A DNA stretch of 64,000 bases from Thermomicrobiales bacterium (GTDB lineage: Bacteria; Chloroflexota; Chloroflexia; Thermomicrobiales; UBA6265), in the NCBI GenBank assembly GCA_041390825.1, contig JAWKPF010000011.1, positions 1 through 64,000 of the forward strand, in the 5' to 3' direction. A program made the position numbers and the translations under genes. Shown one piece after another: positions 8,930 to 18,224 of the stretch. Every line of letters begins with the position of its first letter. The stretch's first letter is position 1. The notes under the pieces were generated by a model. It did not search any database and was not told the origin of the DNA. It saw only the letters and a program-made list of their open reading frames with translations.

Positions 8930-11164
8930 ATGCCGTCGGGCGCCGATCCGACTTCCCCCAACTCATCACCGGCGGGTTCCGACGCCACGGACGGCAAGCA
9001 GCCGCCAAGACGCCCAACCGTCTACAAACCAAAGCGACAGTCGCCCTCAGGAGATCCCGGACGAGAACCAGCCGGGTTGAACCTTCCTGCGGATCCGTAC
9101 CGGCCAGAACCGGCGTTCCGCAAGCCGGAATCGCGCCTCCAGGGCGATTTCACCGGCAAGCAACAGGTGCTCGGCTCCCACATCGGCGACCGTTATGTGC
9201 GCGTCGTCCGGCAGAAGACGGAAGATTTCGATCGAGCAGGTCCAGGGCACCTGGTCGCCACCGAGGATGCATCCGAAGCGCGCGGCCCGGTAGGTCGCGG
9301 CTGGCGTCGCATCAAGCGCGTCCTGATCGGCGCGCCGATGACGACCGCCTCGGCCGAGCACCAGCGGCTGTCCAATGCCAAAGCACTGGCCGTCCTCTCG
9401 TCGGACGCGCTCTCGTCCGTCGCCTACGCCACCGAGGAAATCCTGCGCGTGCTTTTCGTCGCCGGTGGCTTGCTGGCGCTCTCGAAGAGTCTTCCCATCG
9501 GCGCGGCCATCGTCGCGTTGCTGATCGTCGTGGGCATCTCGTACCGACAGACGATCAAGGCGTATCCACAAGGCGGCGGCGCATACATCGTCGCGAAGGA
9601 CAACCTGGGTGAGCTTCCATCGCTCACGGCGGGAGCAGCGCTGCTCACGGACTACGTCCTCACCGTTGCCGTGAGCATCGCAGCCGCAGTCGCAGCCATG
9701 TCCTCCGCGCTGCCCGAACTCAACGAGCATCGGGTGCTGATTGGTGTCCTGCTGATCCTGTTCGTCACGACGGTGAATTTGCGCGGCCTGAGCGAATCAG
9801 GCACCATCTTCTCGATTCCTACGTATCTCTTCCTCTTGGGCATCTTTGCCATGCTCGGCATCGGGTTCGTGCGGAACGCCGCGGCGGGGTTCCCCGTACA
9901 CGACCCCGTCCTGACGGAAGCCGAAGGCGCTGGGCTAGGCGCTGTGGGCGCATTGGTCATGTTGCGCGCATTCGCCTCCGGGAGCGCCGCGCTGACTGGC
10001 GTAGAGGCCATCTCGGACGGGGTGCCCGCCTTCCGCAAACCCGAATATGTCAACGCACGCAAGACCCTGACCGTCATGATCGCCATTTTGGCGATCACCT
10101 TTGCCGGCATCACGTTTCTGGCCCATCAATATGGCGCGGTGCCGCTCGATCAAGCCGAACCGAACTACCAAACGGTCGTTTCCCAGATTGCCCGGCAGGT
10201 CTTCGGTGGCACGAACGCCGCGTACTACTATCTTCAGTTCACCACGATGGCAATTCTGGTGCTGGCGGCAAACACGGCCTATTCCGACTTTCCCCGGTTG
10301 GCGTACTTCCTGGCGCGCGATTCGTACATCCCGCGCCAGTACACATATCGTGGCGACCGCCTGGCGTACACCACCGGCATCGTGACCCTTGGCCTGATGG
10401 CGAGTCTGGTGCTCTCGATCTTCGGCGGCGAAACCGAGCGGTTGATTCCGCTCTATGCGCTCGGCGTCTTCCTCTCCTTCACGATTTCACAAACAGGTAT
10501 GTGCGTCCGCTGGGTGCGCAAGAAGGAGCCAGGCTGGCAAATGGGTCTGGCTGTGAACATGGTCGGAGCAACCGTCACCGGTATCGTGGCCGTGATCGTT
10601 GTCTTCACGAAGTTCACCCACGGGGCCTGGATCATCTGCATCATCATCCCCATGCTCATTCTGCTGATGCGGGGGATCCACAAGCACTACAACCGGGCTG
10701 CGGCCGAGCTCGCCGTTTCCACTCCGCTCGATCCGCGCGACATCCACCACACCGTCATCGTGCCAGTTTCACAGCTCAACCGCGTGGCGCGGCAAACGCT
10801 TGCCTACGCCCGCTCGATCTCGGACAACGTGACGGCGGTGCATGTCAGCGACAACAGCGAGGAACTGGACGAGTTCCAGAAGAAATGGGAACAGATCGGC
10901 ACCGATATTCCGCTCATCCTGATCGAATCGCCCTATCGCGCGCTGATCGGTCCACTCATGAGCTATCTGGACGAAGTCGAACGGCAACGCCCGGGAGACA
11001 CCATCACGGTGGTCTTGCCGGAGTTTGTGGCTCATCACCTCTGGGAGCACATCCTGCACAATCAGACGGCGCTGCGCTTGAAAGCCGCGCTCCTCTTCCG
11101 CCCTGGCACGGTCGTCACCAGCGTGCCATACCATCTCGATAGCGATGTTGCGGCGGTAGAGTGA
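8930..11164 (+). CDS. APC-family permease of the KimA (YdaO) potassium-importer type
   Basis: 744 residues from the ATG at 8930 (AAGGA nine bases upstream). Residues about 1-135 are a Pro/Arg-rich, probably disordered cytoplasmic extension. The segment KALAVLSSDALSSVAYATEEIL is followed by about 12 hydrophobic helices, including KAYPQGGGAYIVAKDN, the substrate-binding signature of KimA-like APC transporters. The last 150 residues (HHTVIVPVSQLNR, VTAVHVSDN) form a soluble domain like universal-stress proteins, as in KimA. KimA imports K+ with protons and is inhibited by c-di-AMP in Bacillus. That this protein carries K+ is family inference; amino-acid transport is the alternative. Confidence 0.8.
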   Translation: MPSGADPTSPNSSPAGSDATDGKQPPRRPTVYKPKRQSPSGDPGREPAGLNLPADPYRPEPAFRKPESRLQGDFTGKQQVLGSHIGDRYVRVVRQKTEDFDRAGPGHLVATEDASEARGPVGRGWRRIKRVLIGAPMTTASAEHQRLSNAKALAVLSSDALSSVAYATEEILRVLFVAGGLLALSKSLPIGAAIVALLIVVGISYRQTIKAYPQGGGAYIVAKDNLGELPSLTAGAALLTDYVLTVAVSIAAAVAAMSSALPELNEHRVLIGVLLILFVTTVNLRGLSESGTIFSIPTYLFLLGIFAMLGIGFVRNAAAGFPVHDPVLTEAEGAGLGAVGALVMLRAFASGSAALTGVEAISDGVPAFRKPEYVNARKTLTVMIAILAITFAGITFLAHQYGAVPLDQAEPNYQTVVSQIARQVFGGTNAAYYYLQFTTMAILVLAANTAYSDFPRLAYFLARDSYIPRQYTYRGDRLAYTTGIVTLGLMASLVLSIFGGETERLIPLYALGVFLSFTISQTGMCVRWVRKKEPGWQMGLAVNMVGATVTGIVAVIVVFTKFTHGAWIICIIIPMLILLMRGIHKHYNRAAAELAVSTPLDPRDIHHTVIVPVSQLNRVARQTLAYARSISDNVTAVHVSDNSEELDEFQKKWEQIGTDIPLILIESPYRALIGPLMSYLDEVERQRPGDTITVVLPEFVAHHLWEHILHNQTALRLKAALLFRPGTVVTSVPYHLDSDVAAVE

Positions 11165-11206
11165 CCCGTTGGGTCAGTGGACGTTCCCGCTCCCTCGTCC
11201 CGAGAG

Positions 11207-12115
11207 CTAGCTTCCCGCGCCTTGCTCCACAGGACGTGTCGGGTCGGCGGTCCACTCGGCGTAGGACCCGCTAAAGAGCGCGACCTCCTCGTACCCGATG
11301 AGGCGCAGCGTGAAATAGAGCGCGGCGGAGCGAACACCGGTCGAGCAATACGGAATTACGCGCTTGTCCGGCGTGACGTCGAGGGCCGCAAACGCGGCGC
11401 GCAACTCCTCGGCCGGTTTCCATAGAGGTGGTTGCTTGTCCACGACAACATCGGTAAAGGGAAAGAGGACCGCGCCGGGAATGTGCCCTACGGCGTATTC
11501 GTCCGGTGTCCGAGCATCGACGAGCACAGTGTCAGGGTCGTCGAGGGCGGCAACCACTTGATCGACCGTGGCAATCGCCGCGTCATCGGGCTGACCGACG
11601 TATGGCTCCGGCGCGGCAATCGGCGTCGTGGCGCCAGTCTCCAGTTCTCCACCGAACGACGTCCAGGCAGGCAGACCGCCGTTCAGGATGCGGATGTCCG
11701 CATGGCCCAACTGATACAGAATCCACCAAAGTCGAGGAGCGTAGATCGTTCCGCCGTCGTAGATGACCACCGTGTCGGAACGCTCGATCCCGAGTTTCGT
11801 CACGAGCATTTCCATCTGGTCGCGCCAATCGTCGATTCGCGCCGATTCGGTCAATGCGAGGTCGGGCCAATCGACCTGCACCGCGCCCGGAATGTGCCCC
11901 TGCTCGAACTCGTCCGGTGGAGCAAGCGCAATGACCGCCAGCGACTCCTCACCGAGATGGGCAGCAAGCCAGGCGGGATCCGCCAGCCATTCCGCATGCG
12001 CGTATCCGCTTGGAGTGGCGACTGGCGTGGCCGCCACCGCCACAGTCATGCGCGACGCAAATCCAACGGTCAGTGCGCCAGCAAGGAATGCGCGTCGATT
12101 CACCAGCGCCTCCAT
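11207..12115 (-). CDS. Exported two-domain thiosulfate/3-mercaptopyruvate sulfurtransferase (rhodanese)
   Basis: 302 residues. NRRAFLAG plus a hydrophobic stretch at the N-terminus looks like a Tat-type signal. Two rhodanese domains follow: the first (about 42-165) has the structural WDVR-equivalent region but Asp where a catalytic Cys would be (VIYDGG). The second (about 175-295) has the active loop YCSTGVRS with Cys and then FSGSYAEW. This split is normal for SseA/TST-type enzymes, which move sulfane sulfur to thiol or cyanide acceptors. It starts eight bases after the gltX stop, so the two are probably co-transcribed although functionally unrelated. Confidence 0.9.
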   Translation of the reverse strand: MEALVNRRAFLAGALTVGFASRMTVAVAATPVATPSGYAHAEWLADPAWLAAHLGEESLAVIALAPPDEFEQGHIPGAVQVDWPDLALTESARIDDWRDQMEMLVTKLGIERSDTVVIYDGGTIYAPRLWWILYQLGHADIRILNGGLPAWTSFGGELETGATTPIAAPEPYVGQPDDAAIATVDQVVAALDDPDTVLVDARTPDEYAVGHIPGAVLFPFTDVVVDKQPPLWKPAEELRAAFAALDVTPDKRVIPYCSTGVRSAALYFTLRLIGYEEVALFSGSYAEWTADPTRPVEQGAGS

Positions 12116-12123
12116 TTCCAGGG

Positions 12124-13653
12124 CTACTGGCTTGCCTCGAGGGCAGCGATGGCAGCGCGCACCCGAGCCCGGACCCGATCATCGCCGATGACGCGCAATG
12201 TCTCGAACAGTCCTGGCGATTCGGTGCGGCCGGTGACCGCAACGCGGATCGGCATGAAGAGCTGCCCGGCCTTGAGCCCAAGCTGGTCGGCCAACGCGCG
12301 GAGCGACGATTCGGTGGCAGCTTCGTCCGTTACCGTGCCAGCGTCGAACACCGCCAGCGATCCCTGCAACGCGGCCAGCGCCTGCGCGGCATCGGTCTTC
12401 TTGGGAATCAGCAGCGCGGGGTCGTAGGGATCGAGTTCATCCCTGACGAAGAACGACATGAGTTCTGGCGCGTCGCTCAACAGCACGAGCCGGTCCTTGA
12501 GCACAGCAGTCACCTCGCGCACCCGGGCATACTCGCCGCTGGCCGGATCGAGCGCGGTGTCGGTCACGAGCCCGGCCTCGATGAGGAATGGAACGACCCG
12601 CGCGGTCAGATCGTCCAGATCGAGAACATGGTTGATGTACTGCTGGTTGAACCAGCGGAGCTTGTCATAGTCGAACGTCGCAGGTGACGGGCTGACTCGC
12701 TCCAGCGACCATTTCTCGAGCAGTTCGTCCCGCGAGAAAATCTCGGTCGTGCCGTCGAGACTCCAACCGAGCAGCGCCAGGTAGTTCATCAGCGCTTCGG
12801 GCAGATATCCCTGGGAGCGGAACTCCTCCATGGCGGTCGAGCCATGCCGTTTCGACAGCTTGCCGCCGCCAGGCGCCAGGATCAGCGGCATGTGCGCGAT
12901 CGCCGGCGGGTCCCACCCAAAGGCGGCATAGAGGCGAATGTGCACGGGCGCGGTCGGAATCCACTCCTCGCCGCGCATGATGTGGGTGATCTCCATGTCA
13001 TGATCGTCGATGACGTTGGCCAGGTGATAGGTCGGATAGCCGTCGGACTTGAGCAGCACGAGGTCTTCCAGGTTGACATTTTGAAAGGTCGATTCGCCGC
13101 GGATCAGATCGTAGACCTGGGTCGTGCCCTCACGCGGCATAGCAAAGCGGACGACAAAGGTCGCGCCCGCAGCGAGCTTCTCGTCGATCTCCGCCTGGGA
13201 AAGATGGCGGCAATGGCGATCGTATCCAGGCGGAAGCCCCTTCTCGCGTTGCTCGTCGCGCAGCTGTTGCAGTCGCTCCGGGCTGCAGAAGCACCGATAC
13301 GCGTTTCCCGAATCGATCAACTGCTGCGCGCCCTGCTGGTAGAGCGCCAACCGCTCGCTCTGTACATAGGGTCCGTGTGGGCCGCCGACATCGGGGCCTT
13401 CGTCCCAATCGACGCCGAACCAGTGCAGGATTTCCAGAATGCCCTCGGTGGCGCCCTCGACCAGCCGGTTGCGATCGGTATCCTCGATACGGAGGATCAT
13501 GGTTCCGCCAAACCCGAGCCGTTCCGCTTCTCCCTTGGCGAAGAGCCAATTGAAGAGCGTGGTGCGGGCGCCGCCGACATGAAGCAGCCCGGTCGGGCTG
13601 GGGGCGTAACGCACGCGAACGGGGCGGTCGATGGCAATGGTCGGATTGGTCAT
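12124..13653 (-). CDS. gltX: Glutamyl-tRNA synthetase
   Basis: 509 residues from the ATG at 13653. It is a class I synthetase: the HIGH-equivalent PSPTGLLHVGG is near residue 15 and the KMSKS-equivalent KLSKRHG is in the middle. It also has the Zn-region Cys/His segment YRCFCSPERL and the C-terminal anticodon-binding helical domain. It charges tRNA-Glu, and in many lineages without GlnRS also tRNA-Gln, for later amidation. Further upstream codons are open but lack conserved sequence. The rhodanese gene follows almost without a gap. Confidence 0.96.
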   Translation of the reverse strand: MTNPTIAIDRPVRVRYAPSPTGLLHVGGARTTLFNWLFAKGEAERLGFGGTMILRIEDTDRNRLVEGATEGILEILHWFGVDWDEGPDVGGPHGPYVQSERLALYQQGAQQLIDSGNAYRCFCSPERLQQLRDEQREKGLPPGYDRHCRHLSQAEIDEKLAAGATFVVRFAMPREGTTQVYDLIRGESTFQNVNLEDLVLLKSDGYPTYHLANVIDDHDMEITHIMRGEEWIPTAPVHIRLYAAFGWDPPAIAHMPLILAPGGGKLSKRHGSTAMEEFRSQGYLPEALMNYLALLGWSLDGTTEIFSRDELLEKWSLERVSPSPATFDYDKLRWFNQQYINHVLDLDDLTARVVPFLIEAGLVTDTALDPASGEYARVREVTAVLKDRLVLLSDAPELMSFFVRDELDPYDPALLIPKKTDAAQALAALQGSLAVFDAGTVTDEAATESSLRALADQLGLKAGQLFMPIRVAVTGRTESPGLFETLRVIGDDRVRARVRAAIAALEASQ

Positions 13654-13885
13654 GGGGCCTCGAGAACAGGGCAGCCGAACAGATCGTCCGGTCCGAACAA
13701 ACACAATCGCGAATTGTAGCGACCGCACGAGCGGAACGTTCTGGGCCAAGCTGCCGACGCGGATGCGAACCCGTCATACTGGAGGAACCGTCGATCCCGT
13801 TCTGGCGTTCTATCAGATGAGCGCGGAGACACGGCAGATGCCCGCGCTCTCGAAACTGGATAGGTGACACAAGGGGGTTCATTGC

Positions 13886-14692
13886 ATGAAACGATTGGTT
13901 GCAACGCTCGGGTTGGCCCTGATGGCCGCGGTGAGCACATTCGGTGGCGCGATGGCGCAAGATGCATCGCCGGTCGCATCGCCCGCGGCAGCCGGTGGAA
14001 TTCCGCCGATCGTGTGGGAGTCGAACGACTTCCTGCCCACGGTCAGTTCCGGCACACCCGGAGCAGATGCGATCACGCTGGGAAGCGAATATTGGGTGCA
14101 GTTCCTTCCGGACGGCGGCTTCAGTTTCCGCGCGGATTGCAATGGTGGCTTCGGCAGCTATGAAATGGATGGCTCCAGCGTGACGCTCGGCCCGCTCGGG
14201 ACCACGCTCATGCTCTGCCCGGACGGTGGCCGGGGCGGCGAGTTCATCGACGCGCTGACATCGGTCACCAGTTGGGAAATCGACCAGAGCGGCGCGAGCG
14301 ATATGCTGGTGCTGACCACGGCTGATGGAACGAATCTGACCTTCGATGCCGCGATCACCGGTGTCGTGTGGCAGTGGTCTGAAACCCAGATGAGCGATGA
14401 CACGGTCGTCACGCCGAACAATCCGGAGGACTACTACCTCAGCTTTTCACCGGACGGCTCCGTTGTTGGGCAGATCGACTGCAACCGCGCGTTCGGCAGC
14501 TACACCACCGATGGCAGCCAGATCACCATGATGCTGGCAACCACACGCATGCACTGTGGCGACGATTCCCAGGACACGGCGTATGCCCTGAATCTCGCCC
14601 AGGTCACCAGCTTTGTGATCCGCGATGGCAAGCTGGCGCTGGCGATGCCGATGGACGCTGGTATCGTTATCTACGAGCCGGTTCTCGACTAG
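13886..14692 (+). CDS. Secreted protein with two META (HslJ-like) domains
   Basis: 268 residues: a signal peptide ending near GAMAQ, a Ser/Pro/Ala linker (DASPVASPAAAGG), then two repeats of the META/DUF306 fold. Shared motifs are FLPDGGFSFRADCNGGFGSY in the first and FSPDGSVVGQIDCNRAFGSY in the second, each with a central DCN and a later Cys (MLCPD; MHCGDD) that could pair as a disulfide. META domains occur in exported HslJ-like proteins of poorly known role. No anchor is seen, so it is probably released or loosely wall-bound. Divergent from gltX. Confidence 0.8.
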   Translation: MKRLVATLGLALMAAVSTFGGAMAQDASPVASPAAAGGIPPIVWESNDFLPTVSSGTPGADAITLGSEYWVQFLPDGGFSFRADCNGGFGSYEMDGSSVTLGPLGTTLMLCPDGGRGGEFIDALTSVTSWEIDQSGASDMLVLTTADGTNLTFDAAITGVVWQWSETQMSDDTVVTPNNPEDYYLSFSPDGSVVGQIDCNRAFGSYTTDGSQITMMLATTRMHCGDDSQDTAYALNLAQVTSFVIRDGKLALAMPMDAGIVIYEPVLD

Positions 14693-14763
14693 CCGACGGC
14701 GCCAACTCGTATCGACCTTGAGCGTGGTCGGCCGTTCTGGCCGCCCACGTTTCGCATCTCGAT

Positions 14764-15363
14764 TCAGACTTCGATTGGAACCACTTCGTCGATCAGGAAT
14801 CGTCCCGGCTTCACTTCAGACATGATGAAGAGGCGCGGCCGCGGGCCGGCGCCGTCAGTCGGATCTTCGCCCACGACCACGATGGCCACCCGGCCATCGC
14901 CGAGGCGAGCTGCATCGCCGAAGAACTGGATCTGGAGATAGTTCTCGGGTTGCAGCGATCGATCGACCTGCAACCCGGCGATCAACTCATCGTCGAGTCC
15001 ACCCTGTTGGAGCAAGAACGCTGCAATCCAGGTATCGGTATAGGCGGCCAGCGCCTTGAGCGGCTCACCGGTGTTGACGCAGGCAATCGCCCGGATGAGA
15101 TCCTTCTCGACTTCTTCCCGTTCGGAAGAAAAGAGCTCCTCGCCATCGGGCAACGTGATGTTTCCCGTGATTGGCGTTGTCGTTGGAAACGGTCCGAGCT
15201 CGGCGTCCTCGATGCGCTGCAAGTCCGCAGGCGTGAGCGGGTTTAGGGTGCAGAGCGCAGGGTCAGGAACGGCAACGGTAGGTGTCGCCTCCTGCCCGCT
15301 CACCGGGACAGCCAACAGCGCGGCAAGCACAGTCAACGTCATCAACCAACAACGAATGCGCAT
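14764..15363 (-). CDS. Secreted protein of unknown function
   Basis: 199 residues; the start at 15363 has GGAGGA just upstream. Signal peptide MRIRCWLMTLTVLAALLA, cleaved near VSGQE, followed by ATPTVAVPDPALC. The mature part has an acidic helical stretch (DLQRIEDAELG), a segment with two Cys, and an alpha+beta part (YLQIQFFGDAARL, VAIVVVGEDP, FLIDEVVPIEV) that resembles NTF2-like cystatin folds only vaguely. I do not recognise the family. It lies convergent with the META protein and is divergent from the GNAT gene. Confidence 0.7.
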   Translation of the reverse strand: MRIRCWLMTLTVLAALLAVPVSGQEATPTVAVPDPALCTLNPLTPADLQRIEDAELGPFPTTTPITGNITLPDGEELFSSEREEVEKDLIRAIACVNTGEPLKALAAYTDTWIAAFLLQQGGLDDELIAGLQVDRSLQPENYLQIQFFGDAARLGDGRVAIVVVGEDPTDGAGPRPRLFIMSEVKPGRFLIDEVVPIEV

Positions 15364-15480
15364 AGATTCCTCCGGCGCGGCCCGCTTCGACCGTACGCCC
15401 GCTCTCAATTACAGCAGAACACGCTAGGATGTTGGCAAGCGCAACTCGTCACGTCAGCAACATCGACAGGAGCCGCCTCG

Positions 15481-16299
15481 ATGTCCGAATCCACCGGTGC
15501 TTCCCTGGGTCCGCTCACCGGATGGGAAGCCGACGCCCCGCCGCACGACACCATTCTCCGACAGTTCTTGCGTTCCCAAAGCGCGTTTCAGCAGCTCCTC
15601 GGCGAGTTGCACGGCGCAACCATCGTTTCTACCGATCGCTTTCTGGCAGTCGATACCGGCCGGCCAGCCACGTTCGTGAATCTTGCGCTGTTGCGGAAAC
15701 CGCTCTTCGGCACGGAGCTTGCCAAGACCATGGATGAGCTGGAAGCGGTCTTTGGCACGCCGGGAGCGACTGGCTATGCCGTGGTCTATTCCCCGCTGCC
15801 GACGGCTGACCTGAGTCCGTGGGGTTGGACGCTTTCTGGCCATCCCCCGCTACAGCTGCGGAGCCCCTTTACCCCGGTGATCGACACCGGGCATCTTCAC
15901 GTGGAACAGGTTTCGTCGATCGAGCAATTGATCCAGTTCGAGCGCGTCATGATCGAAGGTTTCGACATGGACGACATGCGCAGGATGCCGGACCATTCGC
16001 TCTTTCCCCAGAGGATCATCGATGACTCCCGTTTTCGGGCCTGGCTTGGCTACCTCGACGGCGAGCCAGTGGCCGGGGCCGGGAGTATGGCCGATGAGGG
16101 GGTGGTCGATGTGATCATGGTGGCAACGCTGCCCCAGGCACGGCGCAAGGGGCTCGGGCTGACCGTCACCCAGGCGGCAGCGCGGCCAGAGCTGGGATGG
16201 CCCGCGGTGCTGTTCTCCAGCGACGAAGGCCGCTCCGTCTACGAACGATTGGGGTTCGTCCCGATTCTGCGGGGGTCGTTCTGGTATCGGGAGCGATAG
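15481..16299 (+). CDS. GNAT-family N-acetyltransferase
   Basis: 272 residues with CAGGAG ten bases upstream of the ATG. Residues about 140-270 hold the GNAT core: VDVIMVATLPQARRKGLG carries the acetyl-CoA pyrophosphate loop (Q/R-x-x-G-x-G/A form), then VLFSSDEGRSVYERLGFV, the usual last strand-helix. The N-terminal 135 residues form a second, degenerate GNAT-like half. The acceptor is unknown. Confidence 0.82.
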   Translation: MSESTGASLGPLTGWEADAPPHDTILRQFLRSQSAFQQLLGELHGATIVSTDRFLAVDTGRPATFVNLALLRKPLFGTELAKTMDELEAVFGTPGATGYAVVYSPLPTADLSPWGWTLSGHPPLQLRSPFTPVIDTGHLHVEQVSSIEQLIQFERVMIEGFDMDDMRRMPDHSLFPQRIIDDSRFRAWLGYLDGEPVAGAGSMADEGVVDVIMVATLPQARRKGLGLTVTQAAARPELGWPAVLFSSDEGRSVYERLGFVPILRGSFWYRER

Positions 16300-16595
16300 C
16301 GCCAGACGCAGTACCTACACCATTCTGCGTGGGCTCTCCACGCCAATCTACGTAGGTCGTACATACCGATCTACGCAAGGAATCCGCAATTCTGCCGATG
16401 TCATCACGCTGGAAATGGCGGATGATGGTGGTGTGAGAGCGGACACGGGGCTCGCACGGAAACAGAACCGGCAGATAAGGCAGGCCGGAGCTGAATCCAC
16501 TAGATGACGCGAGACACGCCGGGTCCCAACTCCAAACCTAAGGTGAGCGCGCCGAGTATTTGAAACCGGCGCAAAGGAGATAAGGAGAAACGAAA
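16300..16595. other. Leader/promoter region of the microprotein pair
   Basis: About 300 bases without a gene. Short complementary segments (for example CCGGC and GCCGG around 16469-16492) could fold in an RNA leader, but no known riboswitch core was recognised. Confidence 0.35.
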
Positions 16596-16823
16596 ATGGG
16601 TGGTCACGATATTTTGCGGGCGTCGATGGTGGCGCGGGAGATCGGTCTCGAGCGGGAGCGCAAGATGATGCTGCATCATCACCGCATGATGGCTCGGGAG
16701 CAGGCAACCGGCCAGATCAGCGAACTGAGCTGGTTCGGTGGCATCAAGGCAACGGCACGTTTCCTGTCCGATGCGGTTCGCGCAGGGTTCGCACAGCGAC
16801 GCATGACCGAGGCCCGCGGCTAA
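16596..16823 (+). CDS. Small His/Met/Arg-rich protein, function unknown
   Basis: 75 residues with one of the best ribosome binding sites of the window (AAAGGAGATAAGGAG just upstream). It begins MGGHDILRASMVAREIG and has a basic, His/Met-rich helix (MMLHHHRMM) and a second amphipathic helix ending RRMTEARG. There is no membrane segment or signal peptide. It is followed 29 bases later by a 36-residue membrane microprotein and then a strong terminator, so the pair looks like a dedicated short operon. No family recognised. Confidence 0.6.
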   Translation: MGGHDILRASMVAREIGLERERKMMLHHHRMMAREQATGQISELSWFGGIKATARFLSDAVRAGFAQRRMTEARG

Positions 16824-16852
16824 ACCGCCGGTAGCGTGAGAGGACGGAGATA

Positions 16853-16963
16853 ATGGAACTGATACTGGTGTTGATGCTGATTGCAATTCTTTTGGGGATC
16901 ACGCCCCTGCTGGACCGGGCAAGATCGGTCGAAGAAAGCTGGCCAGACGTGTCGTACGAGTAG
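16853..16963 (+). CDS. 36-residue single-span membrane microprotein
   Basis: ATG at 16853 with GGAGATA directly upstream, stop TAG at 16961-16963. Residues 1-20 (MELILVLMLIAILLGITPLL) are one hydrophobic helix, followed by a charged tail (DRARSVEESWPDVSYE). It shares an operon with the 75-residue protein. Too short for usual gene callers. The Shine-Dalgarno, the helix and the terminator 30 bases downstream support it being real. The role is unknown. Confidence 0.55.
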   Translation: MELILVLMLIAILLGITPLLDRARSVEESWPDVSYE

Positions 16964-16992
16964 TCGACATGGCCAGGGTATCGAATGCATGA

Positions 16993-17024
16993 CGAGCGGT
17001 TGCAATTGCAGCCGCTCGTTTTTT
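16993..17024 (+). terminator. Intrinsic terminator after the microprotein pair
   Basis: CGAGCGG pairs with CCGCTCG (16993-16999 with 17012-17018) and the inner TGCAATTGCA extends the stem. A run of six T follows at 17019-17024. It lies about 30 bases beyond the 36-residue gene. Confidence 0.85.
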
Positions 17025-17091
17025 GCAACTGGTAACTGGCAACTGGCAACTGGCAACTGGCAACTGGCAACTGGCAACTGGCAACTGGCAA
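17025..17091. repeat. Heptamer tandem array (CAACTGG)n
   Basis: About nine head-to-tail copies of the 7-mer CAACTGG (one copy TAACTGG), starting directly after a terminator T-run and ending before the LLM gene 3' end. The 7-base period creates meaningless open frames (ASCQLPV repeats), so I read it as non-coding. Confidence 0.9.
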
Positions 17092-17156
17092 GTGTACGGT
17101 TCCGAGCCAGCCGAGCAACAGTGGTCGATTCGTTCTTGCTGACTGTTGGGTGGTTC

Positions 17157-18146
17157 CTAACTTACGTTTGGCATGACCGCGTTGGCGAGGAGGAACATGG
17201 TTTCGGTGTCGTCTTGCTCGACCTGGACGACGAAGTACTGCGCGCCGGCGTTCCGCAGCCCCTGATAGTAGGCAACGGCGCGGTCGACCGAAGCCGACGC
17301 CAGAAATGAGCGCCCATTGCTGCGTGCGCCGGCAGAGGTCGATTTCGACGTATCGATGGCATCGGCGCGCGCATCGGCTTCCGCCTGTGTGGGCGCAAGC
17401 ACGAGCATGGACGTGAAGTGCGATTTCAGCACCTCGTTGCGCGGGCGTCCCAGATCGTCGAGATGCCCGTCGAGCGCTGCGTAGATTTCCGCCACCTGGG
17501 CGAACCGCTCGGCATCGGTCGCGCCAGGCACATTCAACTTCGCCGCCTCGTTGACATTGCAGGCATCGCCCCAGGTAGCAACCTGACGCAACGTGCCTTT
17601 CTTTCCGCTGCCGCCAACCAGCACAGGCGGCCGTCGCGCGGGTGGCGGATCGATCTGCATGCCGTCGATATCAAACGTCTCGCCATGATGCGTGTACGGA
17701 GCGCCCGACCACAGCCCATCGACGACCTCGATCAGCTCATCCAGGTCTTTCTGGCGACGACCGATTCCGGGAAAGTCGAGGTTCATCATGGCGTACTCGG
17801 CCTGGAACCAGCCAGACCCCACGCCGAGGATCGAGCGCCCACCAGAGAGGTTGTCCAGGTCGGCCTGCATGCGGGCAACGAACGCGGGATGGCGATAGGT
17901 GGCGGCCATCACGAGCTGCCCGAGATAGAGCCGTTCAGTTACCGCGGCCGCGCCTGAGAGCGCAATGTACGGATCGGCATGCAGCGCGGGGTGATCCATG
18001 ATGAAGAGCGAATCGAACCCCAACGCTTCCATTTGCCGGGCAACGTCCATCAGCTGCGGCAACGCATCCCTCCGTGCAGGCACCACCACTTGCATACCCC
18101 AGCGGACCCCGTCGTCAGCTTTGGCGACCCATGGATGTCGAGCCAT
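17157..18146 (-). CDS. LLM-class (F420/flavin) oxidoreductase
   Basis: 329 residues with AGAGG upstream of the ATG at 18146. Luciferase-like monooxygenase family TIM barrel: ALGFDSLFIMDHP near the N-terminus, LYLGQLVMAATYRHP, the signature GGRSILGVGSGW, and PPVLVGGSGKKGTLRQVATWGDACN. These features place it with F420-dependent LLM enzymes rather than two-subunit luciferases. F420 use is inferred from the class and from F420 use in related Chloroflexota. The substrate is unknown. Confidence 0.85.
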   Translation of the reverse strand: MARHPWVAKADDGVRWGMQVVVPARRDALPQLMDVARQMEALGFDSLFIMDHPALHADPYIALSGAAAVTERLYLGQLVMAATYRHPAFVARMQADLDNLSGGRSILGVGSGWFQAEYAMMNLDFPGIGRRQKDLDELIEVVDGLWSGAPYTHHGETFDIDGMQIDPPPARRPPVLVGGSGKKGTLRQVATWGDACNVNEAAKLNVPGATDAERFAQVAEIYAALDGHLDDLGRPRNEVLKSHFTSMLVLAPTQAEADARADAIDTSKSTSAGARSNGRSFLASASVDRAVAYYQGLRNAGAQYFVVQVEQDDTETMFLLANAVMPNVS

Positions 18147-18224
18147 TGCAACCTCTTTCCTTCTCGATCCTCGCTACATACTCTCGGCAGAATGACCGAG
18201 ACGTCGTTCGATGTCCAGCCGGGG

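Noticed and set aside
17025..17118. Possible small protein with Ala-Ser-Cys-Gln-Leu-Pro-Val repeats
   Set aside because: The repeats are the translation of a 7-base array in three equivalent frames; other heptamer arrays give similar meaningless frames.
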